A stretch of DNA of 64,000 nucleotides, taken from positions 124,001 to 188,000 of the forward strand of contig NZ_JARVRX010000003.1 of the NCBI RefSeq assembly GCF_030209435.1. Direction: 5' to 3'. This DNA is from Mycolicibacterium sp. lyk4-40-TYG-92 (lineage in GTDB: Bacteria; Actinomycetota; Actinomycetes; Mycobacteriales; Mycobacteriaceae). A program made the position numbers and the translations under genes. The notes below the pieces were generated by a model. That model had not been told where the DNA came from, ran no database searches, and worked only from the letters and a program-made list of their open reading frames with translations. Shown here piece after piece: positions 14,645 through 23,483 of this stretch (within the stretch, counting starts at the first letter, position 1; each line of letters starts with the position of its first letter).

Positions 14645-16063
14645 CTACTGCGCCATGGCGGTCTCGACGACCGTCAGCTCCTCGGAAAGCCCTGCCGCCC
14701 TGCGGATCTTCTTGAAATCCTCGACCATGCCGGCGGTCACCTCATGCGGATCATCGGTGGTCGAACCGTCGGCGAGCACCGAGATGTTGAGCTGGTCGAC
14801 ATAGCTCCACACGGTGATGTTCAGGCCACTGCCCGCCGTGAGCGGGCCGACCGAGTAGATCTCGGTGACGGTCGCGCCGCCCACCTTGCCGACTTCCCGG
14901 GGTCCGGGAACGTTGGAGATGTTGAGGTTCAGCACCTTGTTCTGCCCGTCCTTGTTGGACAGCCGGCGGAACATGGCCTCCATCGGCGCCGGCGGCATGT
15001 AGGCCGCCCACCGGGCGACGAGCTCCGGGCCGACCAGCTGGTGACTCTCCTTGGCCAGCAGGGCGGCCTCGCGGGCCTGCTGGACGCGCTGCGAGGCGTC
15101 GTCGACGTCGACCGGCAGCGCGATCAGCACGCCGCTGAATCGGTTGCCGGAGATACGATCCGGCGAAAAGTCGTAGCTCATCGGCACCGACGCCAGCAGC
15201 GGGTGGTCGGCCTTGCCGTCGTACTTCAGCAGCAGCTCCCGCAGCGCGCCCGACGACATGGCCAGCACGAGGTCGTTGATGGTGACGCCGAGCTTCTTGC
15301 TGGTCTCCTTGACATCGGCGAGCGCCAGAGTGGCTGTGGCGAAACGTCGTCTGGGAGTGAGCACGTGGTTCATGAAGCTCGGGGGCGGGGTGAACGGCCG
15401 GGTCAGTTCGGGCGACAGCTTGCGGGTGCTCTTACGCACCCGCGCCATGCCGTCGGCGGTGTACTTGACCACGCCGGGAATCCGGCTGATCTGCCGGAGG
15501 TGATCGACGAAGGCCGAGCGCACCAGCTCGCCGCGCGACGGCGCCGGATCAGCGATGTAGAGGTCCTGATCGCGCTGCGGACCCTCGGTGATGTCCATGC
15601 CGAGTGCCAGCAGGTTGGCGGACGCCACCCCGTCGGCCAGCGCGTGATGGATCTTGCCGACCACGGCGACCCGCCCGTTGGCCAGACCTTCGACGAGGTA
15701 CATCTCCCACAGCGGACGGCTGCGATCCAGTGGGGTACTGGCGATTTCGCCGATCGCCTCGTCCAGTTCGCGGCGGCCACCCGGGGCGGCCACGCGCCAC
15801 GGCCGGACGTGGTACTCGAGATCGACTGCGGCGTGCTCCCGCCACATGGGGTGGTGGAATTTGAACGGGATGTCGACGAGTTGATAGCCGAAGGGCTCCA
15901 GTTTGTGCAGTCGTTCCCGGAGGACGCGGCGGAATTCGTCGATGCCGAAGGTGCGGTCCCCCAAGCCGGACAGGTCGATGACGGCGATCTTGAGGGTGTG
16001 CATGTGCACGTTGGGCGTTTCCGAATACAGGAGGAACGCATCCCACCCACTCAGTCGTTTCAC
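14645..16063 (-). CDS. Wax ester synthase/diacylglycerol acyltransferase (WS/DGAT), Rv0221-like
   Basis: The 472-residue protein has the WS/DGAT catalytic motif HHALADG (HHxxxDG) around residue 135 and the family blocks NISNVPGPRE and SYVDQLNISVLADG near the C-terminus. It would esterify diacylglycerol or a fatty alcohol with acyl-CoA to make storage lipid. The N-terminus MKRLSGWDAFLLYSETPNVH matches my memory of Rv0221. It is downstream of the lipC-like gene with 47 bp between, the Rv0220-Rv0221 order. These enzymes are usually peripheral on the inner membrane or lipid droplets. Confidence 0.92.
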   Translation of the reverse strand: MKRLSGWDAFLLYSETPNVHMHTLKIAVIDLSGLGDRTFGIDEFRRVLRERLHKLEPFGYQLVDIPFKFHHPMWREHAAVDLEYHVRPWRVAAPGGRRELDEAIGEIASTPLDRSRPLWEMYLVEGLANGRVAVVGKIHHALADGVASANLLALGMDITEGPQRDQDLYIADPAPSRGELVRSAFVDHLRQISRIPGVVKYTADGMARVRKSTRKLSPELTRPFTPPPSFMNHVLTPRRRFATATLALADVKETSKKLGVTINDLVLAMSSGALRELLLKYDGKADHPLLASVPMSYDFSPDRISGNRFSGVLIALPVDVDDASQRVQQAREAALLAKESHQLVGPELVARWAAYMPPAPMEAMFRRLSNKDGQNKVLNLNISNVPGPREVGKVGGATVTEIYSVGPLTAGSGLNITVWSYVDQLNISVLADGSTTDDPHEVTAGMVEDFKKIRRAAGLSEELTVVETAMAQ

Positions 16064-16110
16064 TCGACCTCTCCTGCGCTTCGGGTCAGAACCTCGGCCG
16101 GTCGAATGGT

Positions 16111-17334
16111 CTAGACGACCTCTTCGACGCAGTGCTGGTTCTGGTTCCGGCGAACCTCATCGAGGAACAACCCTATGGCAGTGGCCATCGAACCCGTGCG
16201 GGCACCGTCGGTCATGTCGAAACCGTGTCCGGCACCGGGCAATTCGATGTAGCTGACCGTCGACGCGGACACCGCGCGCAGCTCGTGCACGAAGTCCCGC
16301 GCCTGCGCCACCGGGATGACGCTGTCGCCGCTGCCGTGAATGACAAGGAACGGTGGCGCATCTCGGTGCACGCGCGCGATCGGCGAGGCCTGCCGGTAGA
16401 TCTCCGGATGCTTGTCGATGCGGCGCCGGACCACGACGCGCTCGAGGAAGTCGACGAACTCCTCGCGCTCCTTGGTGGACCGGTCCTCCCAGTCGTAGCG
16501 GCCGTAGATGCCGACGACGGCGTCGACCGAGGTATCGGCGCCCTCAGGCAGCTCCGCCTGCAGTTCGGGGTCGTTGGCCGTCAGGCCGGCCAGCGCGGCG
16601 AGGTGACCACCGGCCGAGCCACCGGAGATCGCGATGAAGTTGCGGTCGCCGCCGAACTTGTCGACATTGGCCCGGGCCCAGGCGATCGCGGTCTTGACGT
16701 CGGTGATGTGTTGCGGCCAGCGGTGATTCGGGGCCACGCGGTAGTCGATGGACAGGCAGACCCAGCCCTGTTGGGCCAGGTGGCTCATCAGGGCGTAGCC
16801 CTGCAGCAGCCGGCTGCCGTGCACCCACGCCCCACCGGGCAGGTAGATCAGGACCGGGGCCGGCTCGCTGGGCAGGTCGTCGGCACGCCAGACGTCCAGC
16901 AGCTGCGACGGGCTGTCGCCGTAGCGCACCGAGGTGCGGTGCACCTGGCGCCGATGTTCGCGCGCCCGCCAGAACGGCGGCGTGCGCTCGGGCGCGGGCC
17001 ATTCGATGTCGAGTTCGGCGGGGGGCACGACGCCCGTGAGTGCGGCCCGGACGACCTCGTTGGTGGAGTCCCGCTCGGCCCGGCGGATCTCGGCGACGCT
17101 GGGAGTGAACAGCGCCTTCGACGTCGACGCCCAGAAGCTGGGCACGTGCCGCATGCCCCACAGGGTCATCGCGGTGGCGCCGCCGAGCGGCTCGAGGCTC
17201 TTGCCGATCACCGGCAGCGAGGCCGCCGCCGTGGCCATGGCCAACAGGTGATCGGAGGGCTTGGCTGCCATGAACCAGCGCAGCCTGGTGGCCAAGGAAG
17301 GGCTGTGAACATCATTGTTCGGTCGAGCCGTCAT
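16111..17334 (-). CDS. lipC: HSL-family esterase, LipC-like
   Basis: The 407-residue hydrolase has LIYLPGGAWVHGSRLLQGYA as the oxyanion region, ISGGSAGGHLAALAG as the nucleophile elbow, and the acid and histidine in HGSGDSVIP and GAGHGFDM. M. tuberculosis LipC is a cell-surface esterase of similar length; surface localisation here is inference, as no classical signal peptide is visible. ATG 17334 gives family length; the longer frame adds 20 unusual residues. It leads a two-gene minus-strand unit with the WS/DGAT gene. Confidence 0.88.
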   Translation of the reverse strand: MTARPNNDVHSPSLATRLRWFMAAKPSDHLLAMATAAASLPVIGKSLEPLGGATAMTLWGMRHVPSFWASTSKALFTPSVAEIRRAERDSTNEVVRAALTGVVPPAELDIEWPAPERTPPFWRAREHRRQVHRTSVRYGDSPSQLLDVWRADDLPSEPAPVLIYLPGGAWVHGSRLLQGYALMSHLAQQGWVCLSIDYRVAPNHRWPQHITDVKTAIAWARANVDKFGGDRNFIAISGGSAGGHLAALAGLTANDPELQAELPEGADTSVDAVVGIYGRYDWEDRSTKEREEFVDFLERVVVRRRIDKHPEIYRQASPIARVHRDAPPFLVIHGSGDSVIPVAQARDFVHELRAVSASTVSYIELPGAGHGFDMTDGARTGSMATAIGLFLDEVRRNQNQHCVEEVV

Positions 17335-17478
17335 TTCGCGAGCGTACACCGGGCTGACCACGCAGTTTCGGGGCCACGGGAAGTTCGCGGTCACAGTTCG
17401 ACGACTGTTCGTTTGTGAACTGCATCACAGCTGATCAGGGCCTATTCGAAGTCGTACCGTCGTGCTTACAGTCGAGCA

Positions 17479-19638
17479 ATGGGTACCTCAGCGCTGGCGA
17501 TCACCGACGACCACAACGACCTCGCGGACTCGGCAACGGGACTGCTGCACCGGCTCGGCAGCCGGGCCGCCGCCCGCGCCACGCTCGAGGGTGGGCCGTC
17601 GCATCCGGCCGGTTTCTGGACGGCCGCCGCCGGTCTCGGATGGCAGGGCCTGGCCATCCCCGAGGCCTACGGCGGCGCCGGTTTCGGGCTGCCCGAGCTG
17701 GCGGTGGTGCTCGAGGCGCAGGGCCGCGAACTGTGTCCCGGGCCGTTCCTGCCCACCGTCGCCGCCGCCGTCGTCATCGACCGGTGCGGAACCGACGAAC
17801 TGCGCGCCGCGCTGCTGCCCGGGCTGGCGGACGGCACCACCGTCGCCGCGCTGGGATTGTCGGGCCACGTCCACATCGCCGGCCACACGGTGTTCGGCGA
17901 GAGCCCGACGGTGCTCGGCGCCCCGGATGCCACGCTGCTCGTCCTGGTCGCCGGTGACGACGTGGTGGTCGTCGACGCCCAGGCCACCGGCGTCACCGTC
18001 ACGCCGCTGGACGGGACGGACACCACGCGCAGCATCGGCTCGGTGACGCTGGACCAGGCCGCGGCAATCACCGTCATCCGCGGTGCGGCGACCAAGGCGC
18101 ACACCGCTTTTCGCGTCCTGGCCGCCGCCGAGGCCGTCGGCGTCAGCTGGGCGGCGCTGGAGATGGCCGTCGAATACGCCAAGGTGCGCGAGCAGTTCGG
18201 CCGCACCATCGGCACCTTCCAGGCCGTCAAACATCACGCCGCCAACATGCTGGTGGCCGCTGAACTCACCACTGCCGCCGCGTGGGACGCGGCCCGCGCC
18301 GACGATCTGGACGATGCCTGGTTCGGCGCGGCCGTGGCCGCCACTCAGGCGATGCACAGTCAGATCTTCAACGCCGAGAACAACATTCAACTGCACGGCG
18401 GCATCGGCTTCACCTGGGAACACGACGCGCATCTGTATCTGCGCCGCGCTCTCACGCTGTCCGCACTGACCGGAGACGGCGCCGACCCGTTGGCCGATGT
18501 GGTCGAGGGACAGCGCACCGGGCGCGCCCACAGCGCGTCGTTCGCGCTGCCCGAGGAGGCCGCCGAATATCGCACCGCCGCTCGCGACGCCGTCGCCACC
18601 CTGCGGTCGCTGCCCGACGACAAGCAGCGGGACTTTCTGGTCGTCTCCGGCTATCTGGTGCCGCACTGGCCCAAGCCGTGGGGCCGCGACGCGGGCGTGC
18701 TGGAACAGCTGGCCATCGAAGAGGAGTTTCGTGATGTCGAGCGGCCCGACCTCGGCATCACCGGCTGGGTGACGCTGACCATCGCCCAGGCCGGCACCGA
18801 CGAGCAGCGTGAGCGCTGGGTGTACCCGGTGCTGCGCGGCGAGATCATGTGGTGCCAGCTGTTCTCCGAACCCGAGGCCGGCTCGGATGCGGCCGCGGTG
18901 CGCACCAGCGCCAAGAAGGTCGACGGCGGCTGGCTGGTGACCGGCCAGAAGGTGTGGACCAGCCTGGCCCAGTACTGCCAGTGGGGCCTGGCCACCGTGC
19001 GCACCGACCCCGATGCGCCCAAGCACGCCGGCGTCACGATGATGGCGATCGACATGAAGGCGCCCGGCGTGACCGTCAACCCCCTCAAGGGTCTGACGGG
19101 CAACGCCCACTTCAACGAGGTGTTCTTCGACGAGGTCTTCGTCCCGGACGCCGACGTCATCGGTGACGTCAACAAAGGCTGGCTGGTGGCGCGGGCGACG
19201 CTGGGAAACGAGCGGCTGTCGATCGGCGGCGGCTCGGGTGCGCAGTCCGGCTTCAGCGCGGACGACCTGATCACCCTGCTGGACGCGGCCCCGCCCGAGC
19301 TGGCGGCCGGGCTGCGCGACCGGGCCGGCGCGGTGATCGCCGAGGGACACACCCTGCGGCTGCTGAATCTGCGCCGGATCAGCCGGGCCATCGCGGGCAC
19401 CGGTCCGGGACCCGAGGGCAATGTCACCAAACTTGTGGTCGCCGAACAGGGACAGCGGCAGACCGAGCTGGGCATGAAACTGGCCGGCCCCGCGGCCGTG
19501 ACCGGGCAAACTCCCGCGCTCACCCAGGCCTACCTGGGCTACCGCGCCATGACCATCGCCGGCGGTACCTCGGAGATCACCCGGAACACCATCGCCGAAC
19601 GCATTCTCGGACTGCCCCGCGACCCTTTGCTCAAGTAG
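17479..19638 (+). CDS. Fused double-domain acyl-CoA dehydrogenase (FadE6/FadE34 type)
   Basis: The 719-residue protein contains two acyl-CoA dehydrogenase domains. Domain 1 (about 1-330) has the family C-terminal signature VREQFGRTIGTFQAVKHHAA and LHGGIGFTWEHDAHLYLRRA. Domain 2 (about 350-719) has MWCQLFSEPEAGSDAAAVRT, the FAD/substrate loop WLVTGQKVWTSLA and MTIAGGTSEITRNTIAERIL at its end. Domain order is reversed in quality compared with the other fused FadE at 6.9 kb, where domain 1 is the better preserved. ATG 17479 follows the divergent lipC-like gene by 144 bp. Substrate is probably a CoA thioester from lipid or steroid breakdown. Confidence 0.92.
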   Translation: MGTSALAITDDHNDLADSATGLLHRLGSRAAARATLEGGPSHPAGFWTAAAGLGWQGLAIPEAYGGAGFGLPELAVVLEAQGRELCPGPFLPTVAAAVVIDRCGTDELRAALLPGLADGTTVAALGLSGHVHIAGHTVFGESPTVLGAPDATLLVLVAGDDVVVVDAQATGVTVTPLDGTDTTRSIGSVTLDQAAAITVIRGAATKAHTAFRVLAAAEAVGVSWAALEMAVEYAKVREQFGRTIGTFQAVKHHAANMLVAAELTTAAAWDAARADDLDDAWFGAAVAATQAMHSQIFNAENNIQLHGGIGFTWEHDAHLYLRRALTLSALTGDGADPLADVVEGQRTGRAHSASFALPEEAAEYRTAARDAVATLRSLPDDKQRDFLVVSGYLVPHWPKPWGRDAGVLEQLAIEEEFRDVERPDLGITGWVTLTIAQAGTDEQRERWVYPVLRGEIMWCQLFSEPEAGSDAAAVRTSAKKVDGGWLVTGQKVWTSLAQYCQWGLATVRTDPDAPKHAGVTMMAIDMKAPGVTVNPLKGLTGNAHFNEVFFDEVFVPDADVIGDVNKGWLVARATLGNERLSIGGGSGAQSGFSADDLITLLDAAPPELAAGLRDRAGAVIAEGHTLRLLNLRRISRAIAGTGPGPEGNVTKLVVAEQGQRQTELGMKLAGPAAVTGQTPALTQAYLGYRAMTIAGGTSEITRNTIAERILGLPRDPLLK

Positions 19639-19727
19639 GCGCTCACCCATCACGACTCGGCCCCGACTCGGTAGCGATCGATCCGCCAAGCTGCGCCGAT
19701 CGGTCGAATATGTCACGCTAGGCACCG

Positions 19728-20954
19728 ATGAGTGTGCTATCGGTCAAGTTCTGGACGCAGCGCCGCGCTTTGCTAGCGGCTTTGCTGTGCGCCCAGCTGA
19801 TCGCCGGCGTGGTCACCGTGGCCGCAGTGGGCCCGTCCGCCGGCGGCGCGACCGACGACGACCACACCGACGCCGTCTTCCGCAGCGCCCATGCCGGCAG
19901 CTGCCTGACCTGGCAACCTGAGCCGCCGCAGCGCCCCGCCTTCGTCCAGTGCAGCAGCCCGCACCTGTTCGAGGTCGTCAACGCGGTCCAGGGCGACGGT
20001 GACCAGGAATCCTGCGCGGTGTCGGGACGCCGGTACCTCGGCTCGCACTACGACCCCAACGGCCGGTTCGCGTATGGCCTACTGCGCTCGGTGGGCGAGG
20101 GTTCCGGGCCCCGTATCTCGCTGTGCGGACTGCAACTACCCGGCCCGAACGGCGAGCAGCTGCCGTTCCGCGGGCAGGTCGCCGAGCAGGACCAGTCGCG
20201 GGTGTGGCCGCCGGGCACCTGCCTGGGAGCCGACATGAAGGGCGGCCAGACGGGCCTCGTACCCGTGGACTGCGCCGAGGCGCACTCGGTCGAGGTCGTC
20301 GGCCCCATCGACCTCGGCGCGCACTTCCACGACGGCCCGCCGCCCTCGGATGCCGAGCAGGACGACGTGCTGCGGCCCGCCTGCGTCACGATGGCCGCCG
20401 CCTATCTCGCACCGAAGACCCTGGCCGGCAGCGCGTTGACCCTGAACCACCGGCCGATCGGACCGGCCAGCTGGGCCGCCGGCAGCCACCAGGTGCTCTG
20501 CGTACTCGCACCCCGGACACCCGGCCCGATGACCGGCAGCGTCAAGGCTCCCGGCGGCGCCACTGCAGTGCCCGCTCCCGTGGCCGCGCACCCGGTCGCA
20601 CCTCCGCCGCCCGCCACGACGACGACCGTCGCTCCGACGAGCAGCGAGCCGACCACCGCCGCGGCTCCGACCGTGGCGCCGAGTACCGCGGCGGCACCGG
20701 CGTCGTCGTCGTCGCCGTCATCGTCGTCGTCCTCGTCGGCGGCGACTCACACCGCCGAAGCACCGAGTCCCGCGGTCACCGACACCACCGCGCCGCCGGC
20801 GGCCCCGGCGTCGCCCGTCGACAACCCGGCGCACGTTCCGCAGGCGCCCCCGGCCGAACCGGCGCCACCGGCCGAGCCGGCCCCGCCGTCGCATGTGCTC
20901 GAACTCCCGGGCATGGCCCCCATCACCCTGCCCTGGGCCCCGCCTCCGCTGTAG
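19728..20954 (+). CDS. Membrane-anchored septum-formation-family protein with Pro/Ser-rich tail
   Basis: The 408-residue protein has one N-terminal membrane segment (RALLAALLCAQLIAGVVTVA, residues 13-32), then an extracytoplasmic part. Two similar modules follow: SCLTWQPEPPQ...CSSPHLFEVV (about 58-84) and TCLGADMKG...VDCAEAHSVEVV (about 163-190), each with paired cysteines and an HxFEVV/HSVEVV end, as in the Septum_form family. The last 140 residues are a low-complexity Ala/Pro/Ser/Thr stretch with an eight-serine run and repeated PPAEPAPPAEPAP. ATG 19728 is the clear start. A cell-wall role is likely but unproven. Confidence 0.82.
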   Translation: MSVLSVKFWTQRRALLAALLCAQLIAGVVTVAAVGPSAGGATDDDHTDAVFRSAHAGSCLTWQPEPPQRPAFVQCSSPHLFEVVNAVQGDGDQESCAVSGRRYLGSHYDPNGRFAYGLLRSVGEGSGPRISLCGLQLPGPNGEQLPFRGQVAEQDQSRVWPPGTCLGADMKGGQTGLVPVDCAEAHSVEVVGPIDLGAHFHDGPPPSDAEQDDVLRPACVTMAAAYLAPKTLAGSALTLNHRPIGPASWAAGSHQVLCVLAPRTPGPMTGSVKAPGGATAVPAPVAAHPVAPPPPATTTTVAPTSSEPTTAAAPTVAPSTAAAPASSSSPSSSSSSSAATHTAEAPSPAVTDTTAPPAAPASPVDNPAHVPQAPPAEPAPPAEPAPPSHVLELPGMAPITLPWAPPPL

Positions 20955-20960
20955 TCAGCC

Positions 20961-21021
20961 GCCGAGACTGACCACAGGGAGAATTTCGGGCAGGTTTTCC
21001 GCCACCCAGTCAGTCTCGCGG
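20961..21021. repeat. Palindromic repeat element, copy 1 (left flank of the DUF559-like gene)
   Basis: Perfect 10-bp terminal inverted arms CGAGACTGAC (20963-20972) and GTCAGTCTCG (21009-21018). The segment 20991-21020, CAGGTTTTCCGCCACCCAGT and the next ten bases, matches 22027-22056 with two mismatches in 30. It lies just after the septum-formation-family gene. Confidence 0.8.
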
Positions 21022-21087
21022 GAGTTATCCACAGCGAGGACCGACAGATGCTGGCTTCGTCGCCGAATCACGGGGCACACTGCCGAC

Positions 21088-21984
21088 GTGGGGGAGCCGT
21101 TCATCGGGAGTGCCGCAGTGTCGGCGGGTCGCCTTACCCGTCATCAACTGCGGACGTCTTACGTAGCAATCCACAAAGACGTGTACGTGGCGAAGGGAAC
21201 CCGCCCAACCGCGATCATCCGGGCGAAGGCAGCATGGCTGCGCTCCCATGGCGCAGGAGTTCTCGCGGGGTTCTCAGCGGCGGCAATGCACGGCGCCAGG
21301 TATATCGATGCGTCCTTGCCCGCCAACATCATTGGTAGCCCATGCCGACCGACGCGCGGCATCGTGGTGTGGGCCGACCACCCCGACGCCGATGAGGTGT
21401 GTCAGATCGGCGATCTGCGGCTGACCACCGCGGCCCGCACCGCGGTCGACCTGGCACGCAGGTTCCCCGAGGACATGGCGGTCGCCGCCATCGACGCGCT
21501 GGCGCGAGCAACGAAACTAACGGTCGCCGACATCGAATTGGCGGCACAGCGTCATCCAGGTCAGCGCGGAATCCGGCAGGCACGGAAGTCCATCGCGCTG
21601 GTCGACCCGAAAGCCGAGTCGCCGCAAGAAACCGCCTTGCGACTGCTCATTGTTCGGGCGGGGTTCCCAAGGCCGGTGAGCCAGCATCCGATCCTCAACG
21701 AATTCGGTGTGCTGATCGGCGTCGTCGATTTCGCCTGGCCGGAATTGCAGGTCGCCGTCGAATACGAGGGTCGGCACCACATGGACCCCGACCAGATCCG
21801 CAAGGACATCGCCCGGATCGAGGAGATGGTCGAGATGGGCTGGCACGTCATCCGCGTCACTTCGCGCGATCCCGCCGGTGTTGTGCTCCGCAGGATTGCC
21901 CATGCCCGCACGTCGCGGGGCGCGGTGGACGACGTGGATCTGCGGATCGATTGCGCCGAGTCCTCGTGGCGGTACGCCTCATGA
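21088..21984 (+). CDS. AbiEi-like / DUF559 endonuclease-fold protein
   Basis: The 298-residue protein starts at GTG 21088. The N-terminal half (GRLTRHQLRTSYVAIHKDVYVAKG) looks like the winged-helix AbiEi antitoxin-like region. The C-terminal part has GVVDFAWPELQVAVEYEGRHH and GWHVIRVTSRD, a Vsr/DUF559 PD-(D/E)xK pattern with D, E and a following basic residue. Such genes are very common in mycobacteria and unexplained; a nuclease or defence role is inference. The gene is bracketed by two copies of a 60-bp palindromic repeat, suggesting that it moves or was acquired as a unit. The region is somewhat less GC-rich than its neighbours. Confidence 0.8.
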   Translation: MGEPFIGSAAVSAGRLTRHQLRTSYVAIHKDVYVAKGTRPTAIIRAKAAWLRSHGAGVLAGFSAAAMHGARYIDASLPANIIGSPCRPTRGIVVWADHPDADEVCQIGDLRLTTAARTAVDLARRFPEDMAVAAIDALARATKLTVADIELAAQRHPGQRGIRQARKSIALVDPKAESPQETALRLLIVRAGFPRPVSQHPILNEFGVLIGVVDFAWPELQVAVEYEGRHHMDPDQIRKDIARIEEMVEMGWHVIRVTSRDPAGVVLRRIAHARTSRGAVDDVDLRIDCAESSWRYAS

Positions 21985-21997
21985 ACCGAGCCCACCG

Positions 21998-22058
21998 CCC
22001 AGACTGACCACGTGGCGATTTCCAGCCAGGTTTTCCGCCGCCCAGTCAGTTTCGCGAG
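21998..22058. repeat. Palindromic repeat element, copy 2 (right flank of the DUF559-like gene)
   Basis: Direct copy of the element at 20961-21021, in the same orientation. AGACTGACCAC occurs at 22001-22011 and at 20966-20976. The 30-bp segment 22027-22056 matches copy 1 with two mismatches. The terminal arms are AGACTGAC and GTCAGTTT, one mismatch from perfect. The start is 14 bp after the DUF559-like stop. Confidence 0.8.
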
Positions 22059-22080
22059 CCGATGACAGCGACCGCTGCGA

Positions 22081-23439
22081 CTAGCGGACCGCGGCCTCCA
22101 GGTCCGTCAGCGAATCTTCGAGGTGAACCAGCAGCCGCTGCAGGTGCGGCACGCTGTGCCGGCAGCCGACCAGCCCGAAGTCGAGGTTGTCGCCGTTGTT
22201 GACCAGCGTGATGTTCAGCGCCTGCCCGTCCAGCGCGATCGACAGCGGGTAGTTCCCGTCGAGCCGGGCGCCCTTCCAGTACATCGGCACCCGCGGCCCC
22301 GGCACATTCGAGATGACGATGTTGAACGGCGGCGGGGCCGCGTCGACGAAACCCGGCACAGTGGACAGCGCGATCGGAGACAGCAGCAGCGCCGACAGGG
22401 CCAACGACTCCGTCTTCGACAACCCGGCGAACACCTGCTTGTTGCCGTGCATCGAGTCGGCGATGGTCTGCAGCCGCGTCGCCGGATCCTTGACGTCGGT
22501 GGCCAGGTTGCACAGGATCGCGCCGACCTGGTTGCCGCCGGCATCGGCGTCGGCCTCGGACCGCAGGCTCACCGGGACCATCGCGATGAGCGGCGCGTCG
22601 GGCAACGCGCTCTGCTCGAGCAGGTAGGCGCGCAACGCACCCGAGCACATGGCCAGCACGACGTCGTTGACGGTGACGCCGGCGGCGGCCTGCTTGACGG
22701 CCTTGATGCGGGCGATCGGCCAGGACTGGGCCGCCACGCGTCGGGCGCCGCCGATCTTGACGTTGAACATCGTCTTCGGCGCGCTGAAGGTCCGGGTGAG
22801 GTTCTGCTCCAGCAGCACGGCGCGGGCCACCCGGAAGGTCGACGGCGCGAGACCGGCCGCCGCGCCGACGGCGCCGACCGCCGAACCGATCAGGGATGTG
22901 CCCTGCTTCGGCGCGCGCTTGCGGGACGGCAGGTCCCACGGCACCCGCACCTCCGTCTCGGCCGGGTCCTCGGACAGCGTGCGCATCGCCATCCGCAGCG
23001 CGGAGACCCCATCCAGCAGCGCGTGGTGGGCCTTCGAATAGACGGCGAACCGACCGTCGTCCAGGCCTTCCACGAAGTACGTCTCCCACAACGGACGGTG
23101 CCGGTCCAGCAGACTGGTATGCAGCCGGGAGGTCAGTTCCAGTAGTTCCCGGATCCGGCCCGGCCTGGGCAGGGCCGACCGACGCACGTGGTAGTCGACG
23201 TCCACGTCGTCGTCATAGGCCCAGCCGAAGCTCGCGATGCCGCCCAGAATTCGCGCCGGGCGTTTGCGGTAGGTGGGGTTGAAGTCGGTGTGCGCCAACA
23301 TGTCCCGATAGAGCTCGGGCAGGAACTCCGGCCCGGATCCCTCGGGCGGGGTGAACAGCTGCAGGCCGCCGACGTGCATCGGATGCTCGCGCGATTCGCC
23401 GAGCAGAAACATGGCATCGGTCGGCGACATGATCTCCAC
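22081..23439 (-). CDS. Wax ester synthase/diacylglycerol acyltransferase (WS/DGAT)
   Basis: The 452-residue protein begins MEIMSPTDAMFLLGESREHP, the usual WS/DGAT start, and has the catalytic HHALLDG near residue 136. The N-linked blocks VTVNDVVLAMCSGALRAYL and IVISNVPGPRVPMYWKGARL are family hallmarks. It would use acyl-CoA to esterify diacylglycerol or a long-chain alcohol. The start is GTG 23439; ATG 23430 is an alternative. It is divided from the DUF559 cassette by only 20-odd bp and is divergent from nothing: the permease lies upstream in the same orientation with a 44-bp gap. Confidence 0.92.
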   Translation of the reverse strand: MEIMSPTDAMFLLGESREHPMHVGGLQLFTPPEGSGPEFLPELYRDMLAHTDFNPTYRKRPARILGGIASFGWAYDDDVDVDYHVRRSALPRPGRIRELLELTSRLHTSLLDRHRPLWETYFVEGLDDGRFAVYSKAHHALLDGVSALRMAMRTLSEDPAETEVRVPWDLPSRKRAPKQGTSLIGSAVGAVGAAAGLAPSTFRVARAVLLEQNLTRTFSAPKTMFNVKIGGARRVAAQSWPIARIKAVKQAAAGVTVNDVVLAMCSGALRAYLLEQSALPDAPLIAMVPVSLRSEADADAGGNQVGAILCNLATDVKDPATRLQTIADSMHGNKQVFAGLSKTESLALSALLLSPIALSTVPGFVDAAPPPFNIVISNVPGPRVPMYWKGARLDGNYPLSIALDGQALNITLVNNGDNLDFGLVGCRHSVPHLQRLLVHLEDSLTDLEAAVR

Positions 23440-23483
23440 CAGCCAAGTAAACCCCGAATCGGCCGGCCGTAAACGTCAACTCA

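Noticed and set aside
17488..19725. 745-codon ORF antisense to the fused acyl-CoA dehydrogenase
   Set aside because: Codon-position shadow of the FadE gene; composition is not protein-like.
20700..20760. Run of serine codons as a CRISPR or satellite repeat
   Set aside because: Simple codon repeat within the low-complexity tail of the septum-formation-family protein.
21025..21033. TTATCCACA, a perfect DnaA box
   Set aside because: Single site without clustering, dnaA/dnaN or AT-rich unwinding region; not an origin.
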